Under the pieces are notes generated by a model, which worked only from the letters and a program-made list of their open reading frames with translations, did not search any database and was not told the origin of the DNA. A program made the position numbers and the translations under genes. A stretch of 51,457 bases of DNA from Brenneria salicis ATCC 15712 = DSM 30166 (GTDB lineage: Bacteria; Pseudomonadota; Gammaproteobacteria; Enterobacterales; Enterobacteriaceae), in contig NZ_QNRY01000028.1 of the NCBI RefSeq assembly GCF_003315515.1, forward strand, positions 1 through 51,457. Direction: 5' to 3'. Below are positions 44,383 to 51,457 of the stretch, piece after piece. Numbering within the stretch: the first letter of the stretch is position 1; each line of letters begins with the position of its first letter.

Positions 44383-45856
44383 CGATCTGAGCGCCCCAAC
44401 GCAGCGCGCCTCGGCTGATGGGCGTGTCACCGACGACCGCCTCGCACCTGGCACGCCGCTCGTGCTGGGTATCCTGGTGGTCTCGACGTTCGTGGTCGTG
44501 CTCAACGAGACTATCATGAACGTGGCTCTGGCGAGCATCATCGACGACCTCGGCATCTCTGTTGCGACAGCCCAGTGGCTCACGACAGCCTACATGCTCA
44601 CGATGGCGATCGTGATCCCGACCTCGGGCTTCCTGCTGCAGCGCTTCACCGTCCGCCAGCTGTTCATCACCGCCATGTCGCTGTTCACCATCGGCACTCT
44701 GATTGCCGCCTTGTCCTCGGGCTTCGCCATGCTCCTGGCCGGACGCATCGTGCAGGCGGCAGGAGCTGCCGTCATGATGCCCCTACTCATGACGGCAGTG
44801 CTGCACACGGTGCCTGCACGACGACGCGGCTCGATTATGGGCACGATCTCGATCGTGACCGCGGCCGCACCCGCGCTTGGTCCCCCGGTGTCGGGGGCGG
44901 TGCTCAGTGTGCTGGACTGGCCCTTCCTGTTCTGGACGGTACTGCCGATCGCGGCGGCGGCGCTCCTACTGGGCATCTTCCGACTGCGCAATGTGACCCA
45001 GACGCACCGCATTCCCATCGACGTACTCTCGGTCGTCCTCGCCGCTCTCGCGTCCAGCGGCATCGTGTTCGGACTAGTGAGCATCGGCGAGTCCGCACAC
45101 GGGGAGGCGCTCATCGCCCCCTGGATACCGCTCGTCATCGGCGCCGCCTTTCTGCTGGTATTCGTCGTCCGGCAACGACGTCTCGCCCGCCACGACCTCG
45201 CGCTGCTGGATCTGCGCACGTTCCGCACGGCTCAGTTCTCGATCGCGATCATCGTCACAGCCCTGGTGGCGATGACCCTGTTCGGCACGCTCACCGTGCT
45301 CCCGCTCTACCTGCAGGACGAACTGGGCGTCGGCAAGCTCGCCACGGGCCTGCTGCTACTGCCAGGCGGCCTCATCCTGGCGGTGCTCTCGCCGATCATC
45401 GGGCGTCTGTACGACCGAGTCGGTGCCGGCCCGCTCGTCGTGCCCGGGTCAGTCCTGCTCGCCCTGTCGCAAATGGTCTTCGCGATGACGCTCGCACAGG
45501 ACGGTTCCCCGTTGCTGGCGATGGCCATGTTCACCGTGATGCACATCGCCCTGGCCTTCCTCTTCACTCCGCTGATGACCTCGGCACTCAGCCCGCTCCC
45601 CGCTGCGCTCTACTCCCATGGCAGCGCGACCTTCTCGACCGTGCAGCAGCTCGCCGGCGCCGCCGGCACGGCGACGCTCGTCACGCTCATGACGATCGGC
45701 TCTACCAGAGCTGGTCCGGAAAGCGGCATCGCCACCGGCATTCAGGACGCCTACATCGGAGCATCGGTCATCGCCCTCATCGCCGTCGTCGGCTCAGTTG
45801 CACTCACGCTGATCGCCCGACGCCACCGCCCCGTCCCCTTAAACAAGACCAGATGA
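44375..45856 (+). CDS. MFS multidrug exporter (DHA2/EmrB-QacA type), actinobacterial-like
   Basis: The 493-residue protein has about 14 membrane helices. It carries family landmarks: NETIMNVALASIIDDLGI and QWLTTAYMLTMAIVIPTSGF (motif D1 and helix 1-2 region), LAGRIVQAAGAAVMMPLLM, and APALGPPVSGAVLSVLDW (motif C of antiporters). Proton-driven export of drugs or a metabolite is expected. Codons end almost always in G or C, quite unlike neighbours. Sequence style (ADGRVTDDRLAPGTPL, arginine-rich loops) resembles actinobacterial exporters. GGAG lies near the start. The lateral source is inferred from composition. Confidence 0.88.
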   Translation: MISDLSAPTQRASADGRVTDDRLAPGTPLVLGILVVSTFVVVLNETIMNVALASIIDDLGISVATAQWLTTAYMLTMAIVIPTSGFLLQRFTVRQLFITAMSLFTIGTLIAALSSGFAMLLAGRIVQAAGAAVMMPLLMTAVLHTVPARRRGSIMGTISIVTAAAPALGPPVSGAVLSVLDWPFLFWTVLPIAAAALLLGIFRLRNVTQTHRIPIDVLSVVLAALASSGIVFGLVSIGESAHGEALIAPWIPLVIGAAFLLVFVVRQRRLARHDLALLDLRTFRTAQFSIAIIVTALVAMTLFGTLTVLPLYLQDELGVGKLATGLLLLPGGLILAVLSPIIGRLYDRVGAGPLVVPGSVLLALSQMVFAMTLAQDGSPLLAMAMFTVMHIALAFLFTPLMTSALSPLPAALYSHGSATFSTVQQLAGAAGTATLVTLMTIGSTRAGPESGIATGIQDAYIGASVIALIAVVGSVALTLIARRHRPVPLNKTR

Positions 45857-45924
45857 CTTCCATCACCGAGCATTTCATGTTCTCAAACCACGTCATCATC
45901 ACTGCTGCGTCCGGGGCGGATTAA
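45853..45924 (+). pseudogene. Truncated second gene of the imported operon
   Basis: An ATG overlaps the exporter stop as ATGA and gives 23 codons: MTSITEHFMFSNHVIITAAS then GAD and a stop. The end resembles the beginning of a short-chain dehydrogenase NAD-binding strand. It is cut where ISL3 debris begins. Confidence 0.45.
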
Positions 45925-46477
45925 ACAACAGCGGCGTAAAAAGAGGCATAAACGCTGGATGGAAGTGAGTTCGCTCCATAAAAAAGGATGCGGGAAATAT
46001 CCCGCATCACCGGGTTATCCCGCGTAACTGTTCGCCGATGGATACAGTCGGGGCGTTCCTTGAAATATGACCAAACCACCCAGGCCCGAACTTTTTGATC
46101 CATGCTGTGTCTGGCTGGAACAACAACGGGAAAGTGGCCACCATAACGCCAGTCAGTTATGGCGGGAAATGGTGGCTGCTGGCTTTACCGGCGATGAAAC
46201 GACGGTCAGGGACGCCGTTGCCATGTGGCGTAAGGGAATAAACGCCTCGGTTGCTGCTCCTGGAAGTCTACCCTCAGCCTCGCGGGTCAGTCGTTGGCTG
46301 ATGCCCTGGCGAATGATCAGAGGGGAAGAAAACTATACATCGCGGTTCATCAGGCTGATGTGCAAAAAAGAGCCCCAGTTGAAAATGGCACAACAGCTGG
46401 CGCTCGACATCTACAGGATGCTGAAAACGAGAAACAACACGCTGTTAAAGCAGGGGTTCATCAATGTCAGTAGATGA
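45925..46477 (+). pseudogene. ISL3-family transposase remnant
   Basis: Pieces in several frames read QQRRKKRHKRWMEVSSLHKK, MREISRITGLSRVTVRRWIQ (HTH) and ELFDPCCVWLEQQRESGHHN, ASQLWREMVAAGFTGDETTV. They end with LKMAQQLALDIYRML at about 46430. This is the middle and C-terminal linker region of an ISL3-type transposase with frameshifts. Confidence 0.65.
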
Positions 46478-46486
46478 GCACCGTTT

Positions 46487-47040
46487 TTTTCGCCAACTTG
46501 CCGGTCGGCCTTTTCCGAGCTGCCGCCGAAGTAAAGCTGGCGCAGTTTCGTCAGTTGTGCCAGCAGGCGGTCGATTTCCGCATTACGCGAGTTAAGTTCG
46601 TCCTGTAAATACGCGATGGAGGACTGCACTGCAGGCATATCAGTGGGCAGGGCGTGTTTTTTCGGTTTCATGCCGGGATGGTATGTGTGGCAGGGGCGTG
46701 ATTACAATATCGATTGGTTAAACGGAATGCGTTTTGGTTGCCGCCAGTCGATGGCTTCCATGAGCATCGACAACTGGGCTTGCGTCAGGAACACCTTGCC
46801 CTCCTGGGTCAGCGGCCAGACAAAACGGCCCCGTTCAAGACGTTTTGCCAGCAGGCACAGGCCGTCGCCGGTTGACCAAAGCACCTTTATCAGATTGCCA
46901 CGCCGACCCCGGAAGACAAAACATGACCGAATAACGGGTCTTCGCGCAGAGTGCCCTCGACTTTTTCGGCCAGGCCATGGAAACCCTTCCGCAAGGCCTT
47001 CCCCCGATGCTCAGCGCCAACAACGATAAATTAGATCTTT
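46487..47040 (-). mobile_element. IS66-family remnant (tnpB 3' part and tnpC 5' end)
   Basis: tnpB lies at 46702-47029: KALRKGFHGLAEKVEGTLRE, DPLFGHV, then a one-base loss in a T tract, then NLIKVLWSTGDGLCLLAKRL and QLSMLMEAIDWRQPKRI. tnpC starts at 46671 (MKPKKHALPTDMPAVQSSIA, RQLYFGGSSEKADRQ) and is cut after about 61 codons by the ISL3 fragment. The leucine-zipper-like part is present and the DDE domain is absent. Inactive. Confidence 0.85.
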
Positions 47041-47412
47041 ATCCTGATCCCTGTTGAGATTTAGACGAGCGCAAGCTTCTACATGCCAATGTAGATACCA
47101 TCTTCTGAACAGGTTACGAGATGAATTGTCGCAGAATATTCGACAATCCTAGCGATCATGTCGATTGATGAAGCGCGGTCGAAGTTGATAGTTGAGATAC
47201 CTACTGCAAGATTGCACTCTTAACAGTCGGCGTTGCCTTTGTCACAACTTCCATCTTTACAAGTCATTCCTCCAAGTGGCGCAATATTGTGAATCTCGCG
47301 CCGATTTAAGCAGCAAACTTTTTCGGCGGTAGTGATGTGATGTTGCTACCGGAATTAACGTAGACAGAAAAGTAGGGCACTGGCTACGTTGGATGGTGCG
47401 TCCATTACATCA
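47041..47412. other. Intergenic region between IS66 remnant and integrase 2
   Basis: No gene or clear repeat seen. Confidence 0.3.
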
Positions 47413-48663
47413 CTACAGTCGTGCGTAAATATACGGTGCAACATATCCTTCCCGGTTCACGTCCAGATAATCCGACCACCATTGCATCATCTCCATGCGG
47501 GCTTCCAGATGCTCCGCTTTGTGGATATAGGCGGCCCGCACGCCGTTGCGCTCCTTATGGCTCATCTGTCGCTCAATGGCGTCCTTTGACCATAGCCCTG
47601 ACTCGTTTAGGGCGCTACAGGCCATCGTTCTGAACCCGTGGCCACAGACTTCGGTTTTGGTGTCATAACCAATTACGCGTAGCGCTTTATTAATGGTGTT
47701 TTCGCTCATAGGTTTGTCCAGACCACGCGCACCCGGAAAAACGAAGACCGACTCGCCGCTAAGCGCCTTGATCTGTTTTAGCAGAGCAACTGCCTGATTG
47801 GATAGCGGCACCAGATGCTCGTCTTTCATCTTTGCGCCACGTTCTGAAAATCTCACGCCCTTTACGGCTTCGCGCTGCGCGGGCACCGTCCAGATACGTG
47901 CTTTCAGGTCGAACTCTTCCCAGCGGGCGAAGCGCAACTCGCTTGAGCGCAGAAAGACGTGCAGATTGAGATTGAGCGCCAGACGGGTCAGTACCCGACC
48001 TTTGTAATTATCCATATTCTCCAGCAGTTCGGGCAAGCGTCGCAGCGGCAAAGCGGGAAGATGTTGGGCCACGATCGGCGTCACGACACCGCCCAGATCA
48101 AACGCGGGGTTGTATTTGATTAGGCCCTGTTGCACGGCGTGACGCATGATTTTGGTCAGATACTGGCGCATTCTCCCGGCGACGTCATGGACGCCCTTGT
48201 CATCAATGGCTTTGATTAATTGCGCCAGATGCCGGGTTTCTACCTCCGCGATATCCATTTCGCCAATGTCAGGGAACGCATAGCGTTTCAGGCAGGTAAG
48301 TATTTTATCCGCGTGGCTTGCCGACCAGAGCCTGAGGCTGCTGGTGTGCCACGAGGTTGCGATATGTTTAAAGGTGCGGGTTTTGTCTACAGCGGTTTTT
48401 TCGGATTCACGGGACAGGGAAGGGCAGATGCCGGATGCCAGCAGCTTGCGCGCGGCGTCGCGCTTTTCACGGGCCTCCGCCAGCGTCACCTGCGGATAGG
48501 CGCCTAAAGCCAGGCGGGATTCCTTGCCGCCGAAGCTGTAGCGGAAATACCAGAGGCGCGAGCCGCTGGTGGATACCAGTAGATACAGGCCGTGAGCATC
48601 GGTGATTTTGTAGGATTTTACCAAGGTTTTTGCAGCGCGGATTTTACTGTCGGTCAGAGCCAT
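47413..48663 (-). CDS. intS: P4-type tyrosine integrase (integrase 2)
   Basis: The start at 48663 has GGAGTG upstream and begins MALTDSKIRAAKTLVKSYKI, the usual N terminus; a 13-residue upstream extension is not conserved. 416 residues: arm-binding domain (LALGAYPQVTLAEAREKRD), catalytic RxxH residues in SSELRFARWEEFD, EHLVPLSNQA and CGHGFRTMACSAL, and the tyrosine in GVRAAYIHKAEHL. The att core at 48824 is 161 bp upstream, nearly the same distance as for integrase 1. It should be the recombinase of the 41.7-kb island. Confidence 0.93.
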   Translation of the reverse strand: MALTDSKIRAAKTLVKSYKITDAHGLYLLVSTSGSRLWYFRYSFGGKESRLALGAYPQVTLAEAREKRDAARKLLASGICPSLSRESEKTAVDKTRTFKHIATSWHTSSLRLWSASHADKILTCLKRYAFPDIGEMDIAEVETRHLAQLIKAIDDKGVHDVAGRMRQYLTKIMRHAVQQGLIKYNPAFDLGGVVTPIVAQHLPALPLRRLPELLENMDNYKGRVLTRLALNLNLHVFLRSSELRFARWEEFDLKARIWTVPAQREAVKGVRFSERGAKMKDEHLVPLSNQAVALLKQIKALSGESVFVFPGARGLDKPMSENTINKALRVIGYDTKTEVCGHGFRTMACSALNESGLWSKDAIERQMSHKERNGVRAAYIHKAEHLEARMEMMQWWSDYLDVNREGYVAPYIYARL

Positions 48664-48823
48664 GTGTGGGTCACTCCATTCATCGAACTGAATGACCCGC
48701 AATTTGACCCCACATTTTCCGGATACCTAGGGATAAATCAAAACGTATCGGAAAGGGTTCTTACGCCAACTTATTGAATTTAAGATATATAGGGATTCAT
48801 AAGAAAGCATAAAAAAGAAATGG

Positions 48824-48839
48824 TGGTGCCCGGACTCGG
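48824..48839 (-). other. att site: second tRNA-Phe 3'-end repeat
   Basis: TGGTGCCCGGACTCGG is identical to the core at 7142. The sequence to the right (GATCATGCTC) is not tRNA, so an intact tRNA-Phe gene should lie further right, outside the window, beyond another element. Confidence 0.8.
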
Positions 48840-48901
48840 GATCATGCTCACGATTAACTTGCTGTTAATTATCTATTTTGTTGATATTTATCGTAAGCAG
48901 C

Positions 48902-48920
48902 GCCCCCACGAAAGCCCCCA
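48902..48920. repeat. GCCCCCA-N5-GCCCCCA motif near the second att
   Basis: Two heptamers with the same five-base spacing as at 7011-7029. Here they lie outside the att core, on the side away from integrase 2, so they may belong to the next element's end. Confidence 0.35.
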
Positions 48921-49081
48921 TAAAAAATCGCTTTGTTTTTGTGATGGTTGTCACGATGAATCGGTGTTTTAGCGGCTAACGGCGCTAAAAACGTCGTTCC
49001 ATCTCCTATGCAGGCAACAGTCGACAGCTCTCTGTATTGAATATCTCCTAAACGTAGATTTGATATGTTGGATTTTTAATT

Positions 49082-49175
49082 TTTGAGATAATCATAAAAA
49101 GTGTGATTTATAATATATGGATTATATTGGTATTTTTGCTATTATTTTGAGATGTTCTCATTCTCGATTTGAGAT
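49082..49175. promoter_or_regulatory. Three TTTGAGAT repeats upstream of fic
   Basis: TTTGAGAT occurs at 49082, 49146 and 49168, the last ending 11 bases before the fic ATG where a ribosome site would lie. The middle copy is part of the palindrome TGAGATGTTCTCA (49148-49160). This spacing suggests autoregulation of fic. Confidence 0.45.
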
Positions 49176-49186
49176 AACTACATATC

Positions 49187-50329
49187 ATGGCTCAATTTAA
49201 TCACTTTGAACTCTCGCTCCTGAACCCCAGTTTTGACTCCCCTTTGGTCGATGCGCTGACGGAACTGGAGTTACTCCGGCATCTGAAGCTGGAAACGGAT
49301 GTTCACCCTATTCTGTTTGCGCAGTTGAAAGCCGTTTTCCACATGCTGGAGAGTCTGGGTTCTGCGAGGATTGAGGGAAACCACACCACGCTTGCCGACT
49401 ATGTTGAAAGCAAAGTTGAAGGAACACAGAGTTCAACGGATCAGCTCAAAGAAATCAATAATATTGAAGCTGCGATGGAATTCATCGACGAGCATCTAAA
49501 TAATGGTGATGAGATAACGGAATATTTTATCCGCGAGCTACATAGTCTGGCGGTTGTCGGATTGCAACAGGAAGGTGATAAAACGCCCGGTGCCTATCGG
49601 CAGCATAACGTCAGCATCGCTCAGTCTGACCATTTACCGCCGGATCATATCCATGTTCCTGACTATATGTCAGAACTGACAGCCTTTATTAACCGTGCCG
49701 ATAAACCAAAATATGATCTGATGAAAATTGCGCTGGTGCATCACCGCTTCGGCTGGATACACCCCTTTGGCAACGGTAATGGCAGAACGGTCAGACTGCT
49801 GACTTATGCGTTATTGATCAAGTATGGTTTTAATGTTCAGGCAGGTGGCCGGGTTCTTAATCCGACAGCGGTATTCTGTAATGATCGTGAGCGTTATTAC
49901 GCCATGCTTTCGTTAGCGGATAAGGGAACAGAGCGGGGCTTAGAAGAATGGTGTTTATATGTACTTTCGGGAATTTCATCTGAGTTGAAGAAAGTCGATC
50001 AACTGACAAACCATGCTTTTTTGAGTACAAAAATACTGTATCCGGCGATCGACTTTTCATCTGAAAGAGGGCTAATAAACCCGTTGGAATCTAAAGTTCT
50101 TAAACGCGCTGTTGAGCTAGGGACGATAAAAGCGGGTGATCTCCGTACCGCTTTACCTGACATGAAACCAGCTCAGGTGACTTATCAGCTCGGTAAATTG
50201 ATTGACCGGGGACTGCTCCAACCAGTGGAAGAAGGTGCTCGTTCCTATACGGCAAAGTTTTCTAACTCGTATCTTATTCGTGGAGTGATTAGGGTTCTGC
50301 GGGAAGAAGGATTTATTCCTAACCTATAA
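49187..50329 (+). CDS. Fic-family protein adenylyltransferase
   Basis: The 380-residue protein has the complete Fic motif [12 protein letters not shown] (192-203), where histidine 192 is the base that transfers AMP from ATP to a target hydroxyl. An N-terminal inhibitory helix, SARIEGN (59-65), makes it a class II Fic held off until activated. PGAYRQHNV (134-142) is the flap. The C-terminal 90 residues form a winged-helix-like domain ([20 protein letters not shown]), which may bind the repeats upstream. It is a plus-strand single gene with a shared terminator. Confidence 0.92.
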   Translation: MAQFNHFELSLLNPSFDSPLVDALTELELLRHLKLETDVHPILFAQLKAVFHMLESLGSARIEGNHTTLADYVESKVEGTQSSTDQLKEINNIEAAMEFIDEHLNNGDEITEYFIRELHSLAVVGLQQEGDKTPGAYRQHNVSIAQSDHLPPDHIHVPDYMSELTAFINRADKPKYDLMKIALVHHRFGWIHPFGNGNGRTVRLLTYALLIKYGFNVQAGGRVLNPTAVFCNDRERYYAMLSLADKGTERGLEEWCLYVLSGISSELKKVDQLTNHAFLSTKILYPAIDFSSERGLINPLESKVLKRAVELGTIKAGDLRTALPDMKPAQVTYQLGKLIDRGLLQPVEEGARSYTAKFSNSYLIRGVIRVLREEGFIPNL

Positions 50330-50381
50330 TCTTAATGAGTAAATTAAATTACAGACTCCATGTTTTTGTCTTCTATAAATA

Positions 50382-50411
50382 TTAAGGTGGTTATTTCCCA
50401 AACCACCTTAA
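50382..50411. terminator. Convergent terminator between fic and the nuclease-like gene
   Basis: TTAAGGTGGTT, loop ATTTCCCA and AACCACCTTAA form an 11-bp stem flanked by A/T-rich tracts on both sides. It can serve both converging genes. Confidence 0.75.
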
Positions 50412-50434
50412 TTTAATATATGTTAATTAATATG

Positions 50435-51349
50435 CTATAAATTTTCTTGTAACCAAGATTCTAACGCATCTACTTGTACAAAGTTAATATTAGTTTCATA
50501 GGGTGGATATCTCAACCACCAGTAAATTTGTCTACTAATGTACAAATTAATGAATTTGACGTCATGCTTATCTCTGGAGTTATTCCAGTTTAGTAGGGTA
50601 AGAATATCATTATAATTTTCCGCTAGAAAATTAATTCTTTTTTCTATTTTCCCAATCTGTCCTCTTTTATCACCTCTACCAAATATTTTCTCTCGTAAAC
50701 GACGCATATCTTTAATGCAATAGTAGGGCTGATTATACTTACACTCTATATTCAACCAGGTGTTGCTATCAGAAAAATAGGCTAAAGTATCAAAATCACC
50801 TACATCAGGAAATTTTTTCTTTGGAAAGCGTTTCTTAAAGTCGATGCCAAGTTCAATTTGGGTTGCGAACCTTTTTACAATATTAAAAGTGGTTATTTCT
50901 AATTGTTTTTCAATGCCCTCTTTTATCTTACCAACCTCATGTGAAATGTGGCTCCATTCAAACTCGGCAGGAAGATATCCATTTGCAATATGAACAATCC
51001 ATATTGTCCCAGCTCGATAAGCTGCCGCAGCGCCCCAGATTATATTACTATTGCTTGTTTCTATTAGTGGGCGAATATTATATCGATGATCTCGTTTATT
51101 GTGATCAGATATAGGAACATCAAAGCATTCAGAATCAGTACCAAGTAACTTTCTTATCTTATTGGGATTGAGAATAAGAAAGTCTATTATCTTCTCTACT
51201 TCCTCATTGACCAAGTTTGTATTGTTTTTAAGCAATATGTTTACCATATCAGCCCTTGTCGTCTGATATGAAGGATTTAATTCAATTTGGTTAAATCTGG
51301 CCCATTGAAACAGAATAGAGAAAACAGCAAGTAAACTAAATAACTGCGC
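50435..51349 (-). pseudogene. PD-(D/E)XK-like nuclease gene lacking its 5' end
   Basis: A good-looking frame of 305 codons runs from 51349 with no start at its upstream limit: FSLLAVFSILFQWARFNQIE and LNPSYQTTRADMVNILLKNN. An internal ATG at 51247 could give 270 residues. The middle has DVGDFDTLAYFSDSNTWLN then IECKYNQPYY, a D...ExK nuclease signature (D near residue 152, ECK near 168 of the 270-residue form). The IS630-like sequence starts directly upstream. I infer a larger nuclease-type protein whose N-terminal part was separated by the insertion. Target unknown. Confidence 0.55.
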
Positions 51350-51350
51350 C

Positions 51351-51457
51351 TAATAGTAGATCACTGAAGGGAACTCAATCCGGTTTGAGCGATCTGATCA
51401 ATCGCCAAATCAAAACAAATCACCAACCGGACTGAGTTATGCCGATCATAGCATTCA
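51351..51457 (+). mobile_element. IS630-family element, left end (cut by window)
   Basis: After a TA at 51351 the sequence contains an inverted pair (AACTCAATCCGGTTTG near 51375 and CAACCGGACTGAGTT at 51424). An ATG at 51439 opens MPIIAF, the usual start of IS630-type transposases in enterobacteria. Only the first 19 bases of the gene are inside the window. Confidence 0.5.

Noticed and set aside
44575..45924. A 449-codon plus-strand frame overlapping the exporter
   Set aside because: It is a frame shadow produced by high G+C, is full of His, Arg and Pro, and has no recognisable domain; the exporter in the other frame is clear.

Overview
The window reads as the accessory genome of a member of the Enterobacterales. 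It carries two P4-type integrases beside 3'-end fragments of tRNA-Phe, CcdAB and TacAT toxin-antitoxin modules, IS903-, IS66-, ISL3- and IS630-type sequences, and a VirB-type secretion operon. I cannot fix the genus. No rRNA, complete tRNA or core housekeeping gene is present. The backbone is a tandem stack of genomic islands. A 16-bp copy of the tRNA-Phe 3' end (TGGTGCCCGGACTCGG) lies at 7142 and again at 48824. Each copy sits about 160 bp outside the start of an integrase on the minus strand. One island therefore ends at 7142, a second spans 7142-48839, and a third element or remnant begins to the right.

Layout: 1-4560 holds a very large minus-strand protein cut by the window edge and two tandem paralogous HTH regulators. 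4589-7142 holds a Ner-like regulator, a palindrome-rich element (copy A) and integrase 1. 7396-8533 holds a TacA antitoxin, a TacT toxin with an in-frame amber codon and a decayed third integrase. 8544-10881 holds an SF2 helicase with a 140-residue partner. 11271-13448 holds an ASCH / phosphoribosyltransferase / SLOG-like cluster and a broken membrane protein. 13497-14522 is an IS903-like relic. 14657-16288 is a Kiwa (KwaA-KwaB) defence locus whose kwaA is frameshifted at a T10 tract. 16424-18383 holds ArdC and IS3 debris and a DUF3223 gene. 18477-19003 is CcdAB.

19118-41938 is a minus-strand conjugation region: a MobC/MobB-like relaxase and coupling-protein pair, palindrome-rich copy B, then VirB11-10-9-8-7, and after a 6-kb interruption VirB6, EexN (frameshifted), VirB5, a VirB3/4 fusion, VirB2, VirB1, and the small regulators TraR/DksA, DUF2857 and AlpA. 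The interruption between virB7 and virB6 carries an ATPase plus HNH nuclease pair resembling Septu, a SIR2-domain protein and insertion-sequence debris. 44350-45924 is a GC-rich segment, unlike everything around it, that encodes an actinobacterial-looking MFS exporter and the first 23 codons of a translationally coupled next gene. Integrase 2 and its att site follow. The right end has a Fic protein, and a PD-(D/E)XK-like gene whose 5' part is lost at an IS630-like element.

Taken together this is a mobilisable or formerly conjugative island that has gathered anti-phage systems (Kiwa, Septu-like, SIR2, probably the large left-edge protein and the helicase pair) and is partly decaying: tacT, kwaA, eexN, ardC, several transposases and one integrase are broken. 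The least explained signal is the pair of roughly 600-bp palindromic elements at 4905 and 21775. Their helices differ by compensatory changes, which points to a conserved structure in RNA or single-stranded DNA.
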